A stretch of 64,000 nucleotides of DNA from Simiduia sp. 21SJ11W-1 (GCF_024138675.1 NZ_CP090959.1:3007501-3071500), one strand, 5' to 3'; counted from the stretch's first letter, positions 19,190 through 29,717 are shown. Notes: a model not told the origin generated them from the sequence alone. Numbers and translations: made by a program.

Positions 19190-20293
19190 TTAGCGAATAA
19201 GCCCGAACTGCTGGTGCAACACCTCAATAATTTCGCCTTTCGGGTCGGCCGACAGAGCGATGGGCTGGCCGGTAATTTTTTCAGCAATGCCCGTGTAGGT
19301 GCGTGAAATGTCCATGAGCGCCTCAAGTGGCAGGGCGTTGTCGCGCGCCAGCGCCAGGCGCTCCGGGAAGCGGTCTTTATTGAGCAGTATGTCTGGGTCT
19401 GGGAAGTGGTTCAGCAAAAACTGGCGGAACCCCTCTTTGGAGTTTTCAACGATTTGCCCTGAGCGGTAGGCCTTGCCATCCCAAATGCGCGATGAATCGG
19501 GCGTGCCCACTTCATCCATGTAAATCAGCCGCTCTTGGCCCTCGGCATTTTTTACGTAGCCAAATTCAAATTTGGTATCCACAAAAATCTGATCGATACC
19601 CGCCAAGGCGTCGCTGATCACCCCGAAGCCTTCTTTTAACAAGCGCTCGTAGGTATTGATGTCGTCCAGGCTCGCAAAGCCGAAGGCGTTGGTATTTTGC
19701 TCTAGATTGGCGCGACTGATGTTAACGTCATCGGCCTCGGGCACTCCCGGAATGCCCTTGAGCACACCCTTTGTTGAGGGCGTAATTAGCAATTCATAGA
19801 GCTTTTGATCTTTTTGCAGGCCGTCGGGCAGGCGAATACCGCAAAACTCACGCTCGCCTTTGCTGTAGGCGCGCCACATAGAGCCTGTGATGTATTGCCG
19901 GCAAATGGCCTCTACCATCACCGGCCGCGCCTTCTGCACAATCCACACCAAAGGGTGTGGAATATCCAGTATGTGGCTGTCGGCCAAGCCCTGCGCCTTG
20001 AACAAGCCAAACCAGTGGTTGGAAATGGCGTTCAGCGCCGCCCCCTTTCCGGGCACACCGCGCACATCACCCTCGGCGTGCCAAATGCAATCAAAGGCCG
20101 AAATGCGATCGCTGATCACCATAATCGCCAAGGGGGCATCGGGCGCAACGTTGTAGCCGCGCTCGGTAATCAGGCGCTGGCTGTCTTCGGGGGTCAGCCA
20201 ATAAACAGAGCGCACCTTGCCGCTGTGCACGGGTTTATGGGTGCGAATGGGAAGGTCATCGTTTACGGCGAGCACTTGGCGAGCGAGGGTCAT
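19190..20293 (-). CDS. purC: Phosphoribosylaminoimidazole-succinocarboxamide synthase, long form
   Basis: Cytoplasmic purine biosynthesis enzyme that joins CAIR and aspartate to give SAICAR. At 367 residues it is the long form found in Vibrio, Shewanella and relatives. Recognisable parts are [12 protein letters not shown] (ATP site), [48 protein letters not shown], and [13 protein letters not shown] with [13 protein letters not shown]. The start is set by the short leader with AGGT before ATG 20293. It is 70 bp upstream of the 2OG oxygenase gene and transcribed with it or alone. Confidence 0.95.
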   Translation of the reverse strand: MTLARQVLAVNDDLPIRTHKPVHSGKVRSVYWLTPEDSQRLITERGYNVAPDAPLAIMVISDRISAFDCIWHAEGDVRGVPGKGAALNAISNHWFGLFKAQGLADSHILDIPHPLVWIVQKARPVMVEAICRQYITGSMWRAYSKGEREFCGIRLPDGLQKDQKLYELLITPSTKGVLKGIPGVPEADDVNISRANLEQNTNAFGFASLDDINTYERLLKEGFGVISDALAGIDQIFVDTKFEFGYVKNAEGQERLIYMDEVGTPDSSRIWDGKAYRSGQIVENSKEGFRQFLLNHFPDPDILLNKDRFPERLALARDNALPLEALMDISRTYTGIAEKITGQPIALSADPKGEIIEVLHQQFGLIR

Positions 20294-20330
20294 GGAGGTA
20301 CCTGATGGGGTAGAACAATAGGGCCAATTA

Positions 20331-20354
20331 AAGGCTGGCGATTTTACCAGCCTT
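20331..20354 (-). terminator. Weak hairpin terminator after the 185-residue secreted protein gene
   Basis: Perfect 8-bp stem (AAGGCTGG / CCAGCCTT) around an 8-base loop, in the gap between the stop at 20381 and the purC start. On the minus strand it is followed by TTAATT, a short T-containing run, so it may end transcription from the gene at 20381-20938. Confidence 0.4.
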
Positions 20355-20380
20355 CGGGCCCTTGCACAGTAACCTAGGGG

Positions 20381-20938
20381 TTATTTGACGCGTTCAACCC
20401 GGGCGAATCCAGCCTTGTCCTCCACATAAAGGTTATTCGCGCCCAGTGCACCTTTTTCAATACGGATTTTGGTGCCAGCTTTGTAGCGAAAACGGGATTT
20501 CTCTTTTTCACGCCATACATGGCCATTATCGAGCGTCAGGTAGTATTTACCGTAGGCGGCTTTCTCAGCGGCAGTCACTGTAGCGTGCAGCACGGGCGCC
20601 TCCTGTCCATTAGCCTCGCTACCATTAGCTGCACGGGCGGGGAATGCTTGTTCAATGGCGGCATCGGCGGGCGCAGCCACGGCAGCCTTACTGGCCGCGG
20701 CCTGAGCGGCAGCCTGGCCCTGAGCTTGGGCACTGAGCTTGCCTGAGTCTTTGGTAAATAACCGGTCAAAACAATCCAGGCGCTCAATGGCTGTGGTTAT
20801 TTGGCTGCACTGCAGGCCTTGGGCAACCAGCTGCTCGGCTTTTGCGTTGTCTGCCAGTGCACTGCCGGCACCCAGTAACCCCATCAACCCCACTACCCCA
20901 AAAAACCCTGTTTTGCGTACCGCTTCTAGATGATTCAT
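20381..20938 (-). CDS. Secreted protein of unknown function with CFDRL motif
   Basis: Periplasmic protein of 185 residues. A signal peptide (cleavage after SALA near residue 29) is followed by CSQITTAIERLDCFDRL, a motif with two Cys residues seen in many small proteobacterial secreted proteins, some of them near type VI secretion genes. Then an Ala/Gln-rich linker (about residues 70-100) leads to a C-terminal domain with YYLTLDNGHVWREKEKSRFRYKAGTKIRIEKG, which resembles a small SH3-like barrel. No type VI genes are nearby. Function not recognised. Confidence 0.7.
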   Translation of the reverse strand: MNHLEAVRKTGFFGVVGLMGLLGAGSALADNAKAEQLVAQGLQCSQITTAIERLDCFDRLFTKDSGKLSAQAQGQAAAQAAASKAAVAAPADAAIEQAFPARAANGSEANGQEAPVLHATVTAAEKAAYGKYYLTLDNGHVWREKEKSRFRYKAGTKIRIEKGALGANNLYVEDKAGFARVERVK

Positions 20939-21217
20939 ACCTTCTCTCTACTCCGTTTTTTTATTTGTACTGATACCGCGCAATTTGGCACCCTGAATGG
21001 GTCATTCACACACAGGCGCTGCCCTTCGGCCCAATTCTGCCACCTCGCTATGAGCCATGGCATATCAACTGGGCATTATCTGCCTTTTCTTCATAAAAAT
21101 GCCAACCAGCGCATAGATTTTTTAAAAACCATTCGAAAACGGTATTGGCCAAAAAATCACCTGCTCACTATAGTGGCCTTCGTCTAATCAAATACCCATC
21201 CGGATTGGAGAGCCATC

Positions 21218-21508
21218 TTGAAGAATGTTTTTGCACTTTTAGTCACTGCTGCCTTGTTTTCTGGCGCAACCTTTGCTTGCGACAAACCGGCGGCACCCGA
21301 GCTGCCAGACCCCGCCAGTGCCGTAACGGCGCAAATGATCAAGGCCAAAAACGATGTAAAAGCCTACCTCGATGCTGCCAATAGCTACATTGAGTGTGTT
21401 AAAGGCAATGCCAGCCGCCACAACGCCATGATTGGCGAAATGGAAACGGTAGCCGCCAACTTCAACGAGGCCGTTCGCGCCTACAAAGAGCGCATGACTG
21501 CAGGCTAA
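21218..21508 (+). CDS. Small secreted protein of unknown function
   Basis: Protein of 96 residues with a signal peptide (KNVFALLVTAALFSGATFAC). The mature part is helical (VTAQMIKAKNDVKAYLDAANSYIECVK) with two Cys residues and no recognised domain. The start is a TTG with GGAG seven bases before it; the first ATG would cut the signal peptide. It ends 20 bp before a clear terminator and is a single-gene unit. Confidence 0.7.
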   Translation: MKNVFALLVTAALFSGATFACDKPAAPELPDPASAVTAQMIKAKNDVKAYLDAANSYIECVKGNASRHNAMIGEMETVAANFNEAVRAYKERMTAG

Positions 21509-21527
21509 GCCCCTGGTTGCGTTTCCC

Positions 21528-21555
21528 AAAGCCGCGTATTCACGCGGCTTTTTTA
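21528..21555 (+). terminator. Rho-independent terminator
   Basis: Perfect 10-bp stem AAAGCCGCGT / ACGCGGCTTT with loop ATTC followed by TTTATT, 20 bp after the stop of the small secreted protein gene. Confidence 0.85.
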
Positions 21556-21873
21556 TTGGCCGCGGCTCGGTAAACCCCTGGGCTTGGCTAGCTGCGAGCC
21601 TTAGCTAACCAGGCGCCGCAACCAACCTTCACATTAACGCTTTAGAAAAAACATTAAGAAAATTCACTTTAATTTCATTTCTTTATATGCGGCTAGCAAG
21701 TCAAGCTGCAGCCACCCACTAAATACCCTTTCCGCTCAGCCAAACCGACTACACTTTCCTGGCAAACAAAGGCTCTTAAACACTTAAGGTGCCGGCTGCC
21801 TGCGGGCAGGTGTATTGAAGCCACCCCAGCACATTCACTCAAAACGCCAAAGCATGTACGAAGGGATTATTGC
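21556..21873. other. Intergenic leader of the broken chemoreceptor gene
   Basis: About 318 bp without a gene. It is AT-rich around 21640-21690 and probably holds the promoter of the chemoreceptor. A GC-rich interrupted inverted repeat (GCCGGCTGCCTGCGGGCAGG) lies near 21790. No other structure seen. Confidence 0.4.
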
Positions 21874-23898
21874 ATGAATATTTTCTACCTTGGCCAGCAG
21901 GTCATTGGCAATCTCAAGCTTAGCCACAAGTTTTCCGTTATTCTGGCACTGCTGTTGTTACCCATGATTTATGCCACCGTCGAGATAGTGGGCAGCTTCA
22001 GAGCTAACATCACCGCTTGGGATACAAAGCTCACCGGGGCAAAATTGATTTACACCCTGCACCCCATTCGCATAAACACTGCGTAACATCGTGGTTTAAC
22101 GGCAAGCTGGCTGGGCAACCCCAATGGTGATGGCGCCAATAAAATTACCGCCAAGCGCCAACAGCTCAACAGCCTATACACCGCGGCCATTGACTAAGCA
22201 AAAACTCTGGGTTTCGACCAGGCCGCAGAAAACCTTGCCGATTTACAACAACGGTTTCGCACCTTTGCTGGCACCATTAACCGAGCCAGTAACCCAGACG
22301 AAGTCTTCACTCAGCACTCAAAATTTGTAGCCCAAGTTAATGCAGTAATAGACGGCATCGCCACCAAAAGCGGGCTGATTCTTGATCAACAGCTCACCAC
22401 CTACTTATCAATGAATCTGTTTGTGTATGAATTGCCTGAAATTGCCGAAATCACCGGCAAACTGCGTGGGAGAGGTGCCGGTGTGGCCGCCAAAGGCAGT
22501 TTTACACCCGAGATCTTTATTGAAGTATCTGGCTATGTAGAGCGGCTGTCTCAAATGCAGCAAAAGATTAAAGGGGCGAAAGAGGCACTGATCGCCACCG
22601 ACAAAACCTTAAGCCAAACGCTGGACGGGCCCGCTAACAATACGCTTTCTGCACTTGAGAAATTTGTTGAGCTAACCGATGCACAACTGCTAAAACCGGC
22701 AATCCCCACCATTTCTGCAGCCGACTATTTCGCTTTGGGCACCTCAGTAATCACAGCTCAGGGCGAATTGTATGAACAGGTTTTTCAGCTGTTTACAGAG
22801 CGGGCGCGCTATGCACGCAACAACGCCGCCACTCAACAGTTCATGGTGCTCACCATTTACGCGGCATTAACCCTGTGCGCACTCTATTTACTGATCAGCT
22901 TTCAGCTCAATACCCGCGCGTCCATAAAAAGCATTCTTGATGCAGCCCATTCACTCAGAGATGGCAAACTCAACGTACTGCTAAAACCCAGTTCAAGCGA
23001 TGAACTCAGTGAAGCCATTCACGGGTTAAACGATGCCATGCAATCACTGCAAAAACAGGTAAAAGCCATTGCCAACGAATCAACCCTGCTGAATAACACA
23101 GCGGAATCCCTGGATAAGGTTTCCCAAGCCACGCGCCAATCCGGTGATAGCCAGCAACAGCAAATTGCCCGCGTACTGACTGATGTTGGGCACTCAAGTG
23201 AATCCGCCCAAAGTGTATTGCGACTGTGTGAAGATGCCGCTCTGCGCGCCAAGCAAGCCGTAGGCGCCTCTGAGAACTGCTCGGCAAGCTCACTGCTCTC
23301 TGCCGATGCCAGCCGCGAACTGGCTACAAACATCACCGCAGCAGCCGGTGAAATCAGTGAACTTTCCAACAGGGTACAAGACATCTCCTCGGTGATAGAT
23401 GCCATTCGCGGCATTGCTGAACAAACCAATTTACTGGCACTCAATGCAGCCATTGAAGCCGCTCGCGCCGGTGAACAGGGCCGGGGCTTTGCGGTAGTGG
23501 CTGATGAGGTGCGCACACTTGCCAGCCGCACCCAGGAAGCCACCCAGGAAATTCACAAGTCGATCCAAAGCCTGCAAGCAGGCGCCGCCAATGCCGTAAG
23601 TGTGATGGAGCAGTCCTCCTCGCAGGCTGGTAAAAGTGAAGAACAAACCCGTAAAACCGGCAAAGAACTGGACGAGGTAACCACCGCCATCAAGGCGATG
23701 GCTGCGGTGATTGGGCAGGTGGCCGCGGCCGCCAAAGAACAAGCCACTACCGCCAGCAACATTGAAAACGCGGTAGGCCAAGTAAGCCACGCCTCGGCAG
23801 AGCTGGTAAACGGTGCCGAGCAAGTGGCCGAAAACGCCAAGTCTGTATTTGCCCGCAGCAGGGAGCTGGATCAAGTGGTGGCAGGCTTTGAGGTTTAG
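21874..23898 (+). pseudogene. Methyl-accepting chemotaxis protein interrupted by two in-frame TAA codons
   Basis: Chemoreceptor reading frame of 675 codons. The first part has a membrane segment (FSVILALLLLPMIYATVEIVG) and a helical periplasmic sensor. TAA codons at 22084-22086 and 22195-22197 interrupt the same frame; both are followed by good receptor-like sequence ([28 protein letters not shown]). In relatives a Gln is expected before HRGL, so CAA to TAA changes are the simplest explanation. The rest is intact: second membrane segment (about 22830-22900), HAMP-like region, and signalling domain with the hairpin tip [28 protein letters not shown] shortened product could start at the ATG at 22411. 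Probably inactive as a sensor, unless the stops are sequencing errors or the C-terminal part is made. Confidence 0.8.
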
Positions 23899-24134
23899 GC
23901 CCGATGGCGCGGGCAGGCTGTGACGCACAGCAGGTTTACAGGTTTTGTTGAAGCGCCCAAAATGCTAGGCTGATACCGGCTGCAACGCGCCGCACCAGGC
24001 CACATAAAGCAGGCCGAATTAGCAACGGGCCAGCATCATAGGCCAGCCACTAATTACACGCGAGCGCCACACTGCAGATAACCATAACAAGCGATCTACT
24101 CGCCGCCCAACCACTTGATACAAAAGGCCAGGCC

Positions 24135-24455
24135 ATGGATTTGAAGCAAATTATCAAGCAATACAACGACCTCTGCGAAGACAACGATTGGCAGGTTTTC
24201 CACACGCCAAAGAACCTGGCTTCCGCAGTGTCTGTGAGCGCCAGCAAAATATTGCAGCACTACCAGTGGATCACCGAGGAAGAATCCATCACCCTCGGGC
24301 GACTGCCCCAAAGCCGCGAGCGTATTGAGGCGGGCATTACTGAAACCTTTTTTTACCTGCTGGCACTGGCTAACCGTTCAGGCATTGATCTTGAAAAGGC
24401 CATCGCGGCCAAGGCGGCCAAAGATGCCGAAGAGTTTAAAGGCGCGCCCGACTAA
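24135..24455 (+). CDS. MazG-like (dCTP pyrophosphatase 1-type) protein lacking the metal-binding acidic motifs
   Basis: Cytoplasmic all-alpha protein of 106 residues. The order of MazG-like enzymes of the RS21-C6 type is clear: DNDWQVFHTPKNLASAVSVSASKILQHYQWITEEE and then FFYLLALANRSGIDLEKAIAAKAAK. However the first ExxE is replaced by SASK and the second ExxD by ETFF, so the Mg2+ ligands needed for nucleotide hydrolysis are missing. A nucleotide-binding or structural role is possible. It sits alone between the broken chemoreceptor and an M49-like lipoprotein gene. Confidence 0.75.
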   Translation: MDLKQIIKQYNDLCEDNDWQVFHTPKNLASAVSVSASKILQHYQWITEEESITLGRLPQSRERIEAGITETFFYLLALANRSGIDLEKAIAAKAAKDAEEFKGAPD

Positions 24456-24549
24456 CCCACTCAAATCTCTCTTGCGAACACCTGTGCGCCATTCGTCCTA
24501 CTGGCCACAGGTTTCTGTAATCACATTCATAGCATTTAGCGAGGCCACC

Positions 24550-26241
24550 ATGCGCGCTCTAACCCTTGCGGCAACCTTCTGTGCCGCCACCCTGCTCGCC
24601 AGCTGCGGGCAAAAAACCGACGCTCCCAAAAACACCCAGCAAGCGAAAGATCCACACACCCTGGCTGCAATAAGCAAAGATCGTTTCGATATCTACGCCA
24701 ACTATACGCTCACCGCCGACCTCAGCCATTTGTCCAGCAACCAGCGCCAGATGATTAGCCTGCTCATTGATGCCAGCAAAATCATGGATGATTTGTTCTG
24801 GGCACAGGCCTACGGCAACAAGCAAGCCCTGCTGAATGCCATCAGTGATCAGCCCACTCGCCGGTTTGCAGAAATTAATTACGGCCCCTGGGATCGGCTG
24901 GCAGGTGACGCGCCATTTCTCAAGGGTATTGCCGATAAACCCAAAGGTGCGCAATTTTACCCGGCAGACATGACCAAAACCGAATATGAGCAATGGCGCG
25001 CCGAGCACGAAGTCATGCTCAACACCACCCGCGATCTTGAGCTCTACTCTATGGTTGAGCGGGGCCCGGAGGGCCAGCTATTGGTGGTGCCCTACAGCAA
25101 GAAATTTTCCGAACAGCTTACCCGCGCAGCCAAGTTGCTGCGCGAGGCCGCCAAGCTTGCCGACAACGCCGAGTTCAAAAACTACTTGAACATGCGCGCC
25201 CACGCCATCGAAACCGATGACTACCAGCCCTCAGACATGGCCTGGATGGACATGAAAACCAACCCGGTAGAACTGGTGATTGGTGCCATTGAAACCTATG
25301 AAGACCAGCTATTTGGCTACCGCGCAGCCTATGAGTCCTACGTGCTGATCAAAGATCAGGCATGGAGCGAGAAGCTGGCGCACTACGCGGCCTTCCTGCC
25401 AGAGCTGCAGGCCAACTTGCCGGTGGATGAAGCCTACAAAACCGAAACACCCGGCACAGATGCCGACCTGAACGCCTACGATGTGGTCTACTACGCGGGC
25501 CACTCCAATGCGGGCTCGAAAACCATCGCCATCAATCTGCCCAACGATGAGCAGGTACAACTGGAAAAAGGCACGCGCCGCTTGCAATTAAAGAACGCCA
25601 TGCAAGCCAAGTTCGACAAAATTCTGGTGCCCATAGCAGAGCAACTGATTGCCAAAGACCAACAGCAGCACATCACTTTCGATGCCTTTTTTGCCAACAC
25701 CATGTTCCACGAAGTGGCCCACGGCCTGGGCATTAAAAATACTATCAATGGCAAAGGCCTGGTGCGCTCGGCACTGAAAGAAACCGCCTCCTCCATGGAA
25801 GAAGGCAAGGCCGACGTACTGGGCCTGTACATGATTTCTGAGCTTTACAAGCGTGACCAAATCGCCGAAGGCGAGTTAATGGACAACTACGTCACTTTCC
25901 TCGCGGGTATCTTCCGCTCGGTACGCTTCGGCGCCACTTCCGCCCACGGCAAAGCCAACATGGTGCGCTTTAATTATTTCCGCGATGCAGGCGCCTTCAG
26001 CATTGATGACGACGGCCGTTACCGGGTGGAATTTGAAGCCATGAACAAGGCGGTGAACAACCTCTCCAACCTGCTGCTTACCCTACAGGGCAATGGCGAC
26101 TATGAAGGCGTAGTGAAGCTGATTGAAGAGAAAGGCCAAATGGGTGCAGACCTGCAGGCCGAGCTGAATAAGCTCACAGCCGCGGGCATTCCAGTAGACA
26201 TCGTATTTGAACAGGGCAAATCGGTACTGGGTTTAAAATAA
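24550..26241 (+). CDS. Lipoprotein peptidase related to dipeptidyl-peptidase III (M49)
   Basis: Exported lipoprotein of 563 residues: signal peptide with lipobox LLASC (Cys near residue 17). The C-terminal half carries the zinc motif HEVAHGLG and, about 30 residues on, KETASSMEEGKADVLGLY, where the Glu and Asp match the second M49 motif EExxAD. The N-terminal region (DRFDIYANYTLTADLSHLSSNQRQMI) resembles bacterial M49-related hydrolases. It should remove dipeptides or act on a small peptide-like substrate at the membrane surface. The ATG at 24550 gives the signal peptide; the frame is open upstream but without one. A terminator follows. Confidence 0.85.
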   Translation: MRALTLAATFCAATLLASCGQKTDAPKNTQQAKDPHTLAAISKDRFDIYANYTLTADLSHLSSNQRQMISLLIDASKIMDDLFWAQAYGNKQALLNAISDQPTRRFAEINYGPWDRLAGDAPFLKGIADKPKGAQFYPADMTKTEYEQWRAEHEVMLNTTRDLELYSMVERGPEGQLLVVPYSKKFSEQLTRAAKLLREAAKLADNAEFKNYLNMRAHAIETDDYQPSDMAWMDMKTNPVELVIGAIETYEDQLFGYRAAYESYVLIKDQAWSEKLAHYAAFLPELQANLPVDEAYKTETPGTDADLNAYDVVYYAGHSNAGSKTIAINLPNDEQVQLEKGTRRLQLKNAMQAKFDKILVPIAEQLIAKDQQQHITFDAFFANTMFHEVAHGLGIKNTINGKGLVRSALKETASSMEEGKADVLGLYMISELYKRDQIAEGELMDNYVTFLAGIFRSVRFGATSAHGKANMVRFNYFRDAGAFSIDDDGRYRVEFEAMNKAVNNLSNLLLTLQGNGDYEGVVKLIEEKGQMGADLQAELNKLTAAGIPVDIVFEQGKSVLGLK

Positions 26242-26257
26242 ATCCCGGCTAGCAGTT

Positions 26258-26288
26258 AAAAAGGCCGCCGTTTTTGCGCGGCCTTTTT
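26258..26288 (+). terminator. Rho-independent terminator
   Basis: Perfect 11-bp stem AAAAAGGCCGC / GCGGCCTTTTT separated by a 9-base loop, 16 bp after the stop of the M49-like gene and followed by ATTTTG. Confidence 0.85.
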
Positions 26289-26526
26289 ATTTTGTACTAG
26301 CAACGCCTCTGCCGCCTGATCAAGGCCTGGCCTGATCACGGCCTGGCCTGAAATCTTTGCGCCCATCAGCTCCCAACATTGCTGACCTGCAACACCCTAG
26401 GGTGCAGCTCCTAGCTGCAAGGCGATTGGTTTCGATCTGGCGAGACACTTTCAATCAACCTTAAGGGTTGCACTGCAAAAGTTTGCATGCGTAATATGCG
26501 GGCTTTCACTTGGAGCGGCCCCGGCC

Positions 26527-27678
26527 TTGAACATCATGGAAGAACACATCAGCAGGTGGTTTTGCGCCTGCATTCTGCTTGCGCTGCTCACCGGTTGCGC
26601 CAACCTGGTAAGCCCCGCCCGGATTCACGAACGCGACCTGGCGTCACGCCTGTTCGATATTCAGCAGTTTCACGCCGGCCACCCAGAGGTTCACGCGCCG
26701 CTGGAAGTGGTTGGGCACGGCGCCGGTGCCTTTCGGCAATACCCCATGAATGTGTTTGAATCCGAGAGCACCGTGCAGGTGCGCGGCAACCATTGGCCGC
26801 TCAAGGCCGCCTACGCGCTGCCGGTAGAACAACTAATCGATAAATCTTTTCGCTTTTATCAGATAGATGCCGTTGAAATTGATGTGCAGGTGCCACCTGA
26901 AAATCACCCTTTGTGCAGAGCCCTTGGCGACACATGCGCAGTGGTAATGCACGACACCCCAGACTGGGATGCCATCGCACCCGGTAGCCCCGCATACCAG
27001 TATCTGTTGGAAAATTCGCTGGTGAATATTCTGGATTTTGTGGTGCAACAAGGCTTTCATGAGAAGCACATCATTTATCTGGATCTGAAATCCCCACGCA
27101 AATGCCAGCTCACGGATTATGCCAACGACAGCTGTAAGCGCTACCCGGACCTATTGCTGCCAATATTGAAAAAGTACGTAGCTATTGAAAGGCACAAGGC
27201 ACCCACGGCTACAGGGGGTGCCTCCTGGCTGCGGCTGGTTTCTTTTTCTCCGGGCCTTTTGCGCTACCTGCACCAGAGGTTTGAAGGGCACACACCCAGT
27301 GGCAAGGCGTTACGGGATGCCACAAGCTTCGGCTTTATTGCAGGCTACTCAGGCAAGGGATTTTTAGGCTTGAAACCTTTGCTCGCGCAAGCAAAAGGGC
27401 CTGTACCCGAGCTTTCAACAGCCATGAGCGAAACCATTGCCGCCGCACCCTACATCGATCGTATCTGGTTTTCCGTGCGAGGGCTTGAAAGCCCCGCAGA
27501 AGAAATTAATCGGTTGGCAAGCCTGCGCACTGTAGCCTTGAAAAATAACAGTGCACTTAAGCCCTTTGCATTTAGCGTAGCCACCTATGATGTTTCCTGG
27601 CAGGACTATCAATCAGGGCTTAGCGCACTAAAACCCGCACTGACCTCTTTTATGATCGACGTGGATACTTCGCCTTGA
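26527..27678 (+). CDS. Lipoprotein with phosphodiesterase-like (GDPD/PLC superfamily) TIM barrel
   Basis: Exported lipoprotein of 383 residues with lipobox LLTGC. The centre resembles glycerophosphodiester phosphodiesterases and PI-PLC-like proteins: YQIDAVEIDVQVPP (ExD metal ligands), CAVVMHDTPDW (catalytic His-Asp) and KHIIYLDLKSP (the E/DxK strand). Four Cys residues (CRALGDTC and CQLTDYANDSC) could form disulfides in the periplasm. The overall similarity is weak, so substrate is open. Start is the TTG at 26527 (GGAG about 12 bases upstream) or the ATG at 26536; either keeps the signal peptide. Neighbours give no clue. Confidence 0.65.
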   Translation: MNIMEEHISRWFCACILLALLTGCANLVSPARIHERDLASRLFDIQQFHAGHPEVHAPLEVVGHGAGAFRQYPMNVFESESTVQVRGNHWPLKAAYALPVEQLIDKSFRFYQIDAVEIDVQVPPENHPLCRALGDTCAVVMHDTPDWDAIAPGSPAYQYLLENSLVNILDFVVQQGFHEKHIIYLDLKSPRKCQLTDYANDSCKRYPDLLLPILKKYVAIERHKAPTATGGASWLRLVSFSPGLLRYLHQRFEGHTPSGKALRDATSFGFIAGYSGKGFLGLKPLLAQAKGPVPELSTAMSETIAAAPYIDRIWFSVRGLESPAEEINRLASLRTVALKNNSALKPFAFSVATYDVSWQDYQSGLSALKPALTSFMIDVDTSP

Positions 27679-27949
27679 TTACAACCTTAGGTAGCCAGGC
27701 TGTGAATATTGCGTTCAAGCAGCCAAAAAAGCACCAGATTTTGGCGGCGCCTGCTACCGCTGCCTTAAACTTTGCAGAGTGCTCAACCACACAACGTTCA
27801 CCTATTGCTAAACAACCTCATCTTTGGCTGGCTACCTAGCAAATTTATGTAAGTAAAACTTCAAGGCCCCAGTTTTAGAAAAGCCTGCCCTTTGTGGCAG
27901 ATAACAATCTACCTTCCAACTACATTCTTTGAAATCACGCATCTACACA

Positions 27950-29524
27950 TTACGCACCAAAGCGCTCGATCAGCAAAAACTGGTGTTGCGCTAAGGTTTC
28001 CAGCTCGCCACACACCTGCGAGGTACTGACAGTTTCTTCACGTGTGGTTTTGGAAATAGACTCAATGGTTTGCGTGTTATCGTCTATGGCCACTGCCATT
28101 TCAGATTGACGCTTGGCAGACGATGCAATTTCACTGGCATTGCGGTTAATAATAGCCACCGATTCACTGATAGTCCCCAGTGCCTCACCCACGTTTCGCA
28201 TCTCGGTTAAACTTGAATCTGCAAAGCGTGAGCACTCTTCCATGTTGGTTGCGGCATCTGTGGTAGCTGCACCCAAGTTCGCAATAATCTCCTGGATGTG
28301 CTGCGTAGATTCCTGAGTGCGCTGCGCCAGTGTCCGTACTTCATCGGCCACCACGGCAAAACCGCGGCCCTGTTCACCTGCGCGCGCAGCCTCAATAGCT
28401 GCATTTAAAGCAAGCAAATTGGTTTGCTCGGCAATGCCACGAATTACATCAACAACAGAGGCAATTTTCCCGCTATCTTCCGTCAGGCGCGCCATTACCG
28501 CTTCCAGGCTGCTCACCATATTGGTGAGATCTTTGATGGCGCCGTCTGCGGTATTTAACACTTGGCGGCCATCAGCCACCTGGGTTAATGCGCTTGACGT
28601 TAACTCTGATGTTTCACCGGCCCCTTGGGCCACTGAATGAATTTGCGACACCATGTCTCTGATGGCGGCACTCACCCGGCTGGTTTCGCTCTGCTGTTTT
28701 TCCATGCCTTGATTGCTGCTATTGGCCTGATTTTGCGCTACCTGGGCTTTACTAAGTAGCTCTTTCGAGGCCTCGCCAAATCGCAGCAATGCAGTGTTCA
28801 GCCTTGCCTGCTTGGCCAGAAAGGCAAGCTCAATAGTTCCGGCAGAATGGGTTTTCCCGGTATAAACGTAAGTGGCGAGCGGGTCGTCTAATTCGGCCTT
28901 GGCGGCCGCAAGCGCATCACTAATACGCGATTCACTAAACCAATGCAGCAGGCAACCAAACCCCACGCCTATGGCCAATTCAACAAGTGCTGCACTCAGG
29001 CTCAGCTGGCCCATAACGCCGAGCAGCACCCATAAAGCTACGGTCACCAAACTGCCCGCGCACACCGCGGCCGAAAACTTATCCCACAGCACTTTTGAGG
29101 CAGGCACCGCGTCTTTACCTGCGCGCAGGCGCCCATAGGCCTGTTCTGCCCGTGCCCTTGCCGGCTCCGGCAGTGCCACGCGAACGGATTCGTAGCCCAC
29201 TATCTGGCCATGTTCTTTAAGCGGCGTCACATAGGCATCCACCCAATAGTGATCGCCATTTTTGCAACGATTTACTACAGCACCCATCCACGGGCGGCCG
29301 CTTTTCAAGGTGCTCCACAGGCCTTCAAACGCCGCCTGGGGCATATCCGGGTGGCGGATAATATTGTGCGCCTGACCTATTAATTCATCGCGTTCATATT
29401 GGGCGATTTCACAGAAGTAATCGTTACAGTAGGTGAGCACCCCCTTGGTATTGGTAGCGCTGATGATCTCTTTTCCTGGTTGAACCGGTACATTGCGCCC
29501 GGTCACTGGGCCTGTTTTACGCAC
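27950..29524 (-). CDS. Aer-like PAS chemoreceptor
   Basis: Methyl-accepting chemotaxis protein of 524 residues with a cytoplasmic N-terminal PAS domain: [31 protein letters not shown] and [29 protein letters not shown] are the Aer pattern, which binds FAD or haem in relatives. Two short hydrophobic stretches (about residues 160-200) anchor it. The C-terminal half is the signalling domain with [28 protein letters not shown]. It probably mediates redox or oxygen taxis. The gene is a single unit. Confidence 0.93.
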   Translation of the reverse strand: MRKTGPVTGRNVPVQPGKEIISATNTKGVLTYCNDYFCEIAQYERDELIGQAHNIIRHPDMPQAAFEGLWSTLKSGRPWMGAVVNRCKNGDHYWVDAYVTPLKEHGQIVGYESVRVALPEPARARAEQAYGRLRAGKDAVPASKVLWDKFSAAVCAGSLVTVALWVLLGVMGQLSLSAALVELAIGVGFGCLLHWFSESRISDALAAAKAELDDPLATYVYTGKTHSAGTIELAFLAKQARLNTALLRFGEASKELLSKAQVAQNQANSSNQGMEKQQSETSRVSAAIRDMVSQIHSVAQGAGETSELTSSALTQVADGRQVLNTADGAIKDLTNMVSSLEAVMARLTEDSGKIASVVDVIRGIAEQTNLLALNAAIEAARAGEQGRGFAVVADEVRTLAQRTQESTQHIQEIIANLGAATTDAATNMEECSRFADSSLTEMRNVGEALGTISESVAIINRNASEIASSAKRQSEMAVAIDDNTQTIESISKTTREETVSTSQVCGELETLAQHQFLLIERFGA

Positions 29525-29691
29525 CCTAGCCTCCTCAACATTTTGTCAGCTGCCCATCGGCAGGCCACCTTGCTATAGCAGCTTAGACGCTATCGGCGTG
29601 AGATCCGAAAATTTAAGCGGCAAAGCCCATCATGGCGGCTCAATCAACCTGTGCGGGCGAAACGCGGAGTTTTTACAGGGGCCAATACAAA

Positions 29692-29717
29692 AGGCCCTCA
29701 ACTTATGTTGAGGGCCT
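29692..29717 (-). terminator. Rho-independent terminator
   Basis: Perfect 11-bp inverted repeat AGGCCCTCAAC / GTTGAGGGCCT with a 4-base loop. On the minus strand it is followed by TTTTGTATT and lies 75 bp after the stop of the DUF4382 gene, so it ends that transcript. Confidence 0.8.

Noticed and set aside
21874-23898. Stop-codon recoding (an extra amino acid at TAA) in the chemoreceptor
   Set aside because: TAA is the ordinary stop of many genes in this window, so genome-wide recoding is excluded; no special signal follows the two codons.
26325-26365. Short repeated words (GATCA..GGCCTGGCCTGA) between the M49-like gene and the next lipoprotein gene
   Set aside because: Only two copies, short and palindromic by chance in GC-rich DNA; no link to a function.
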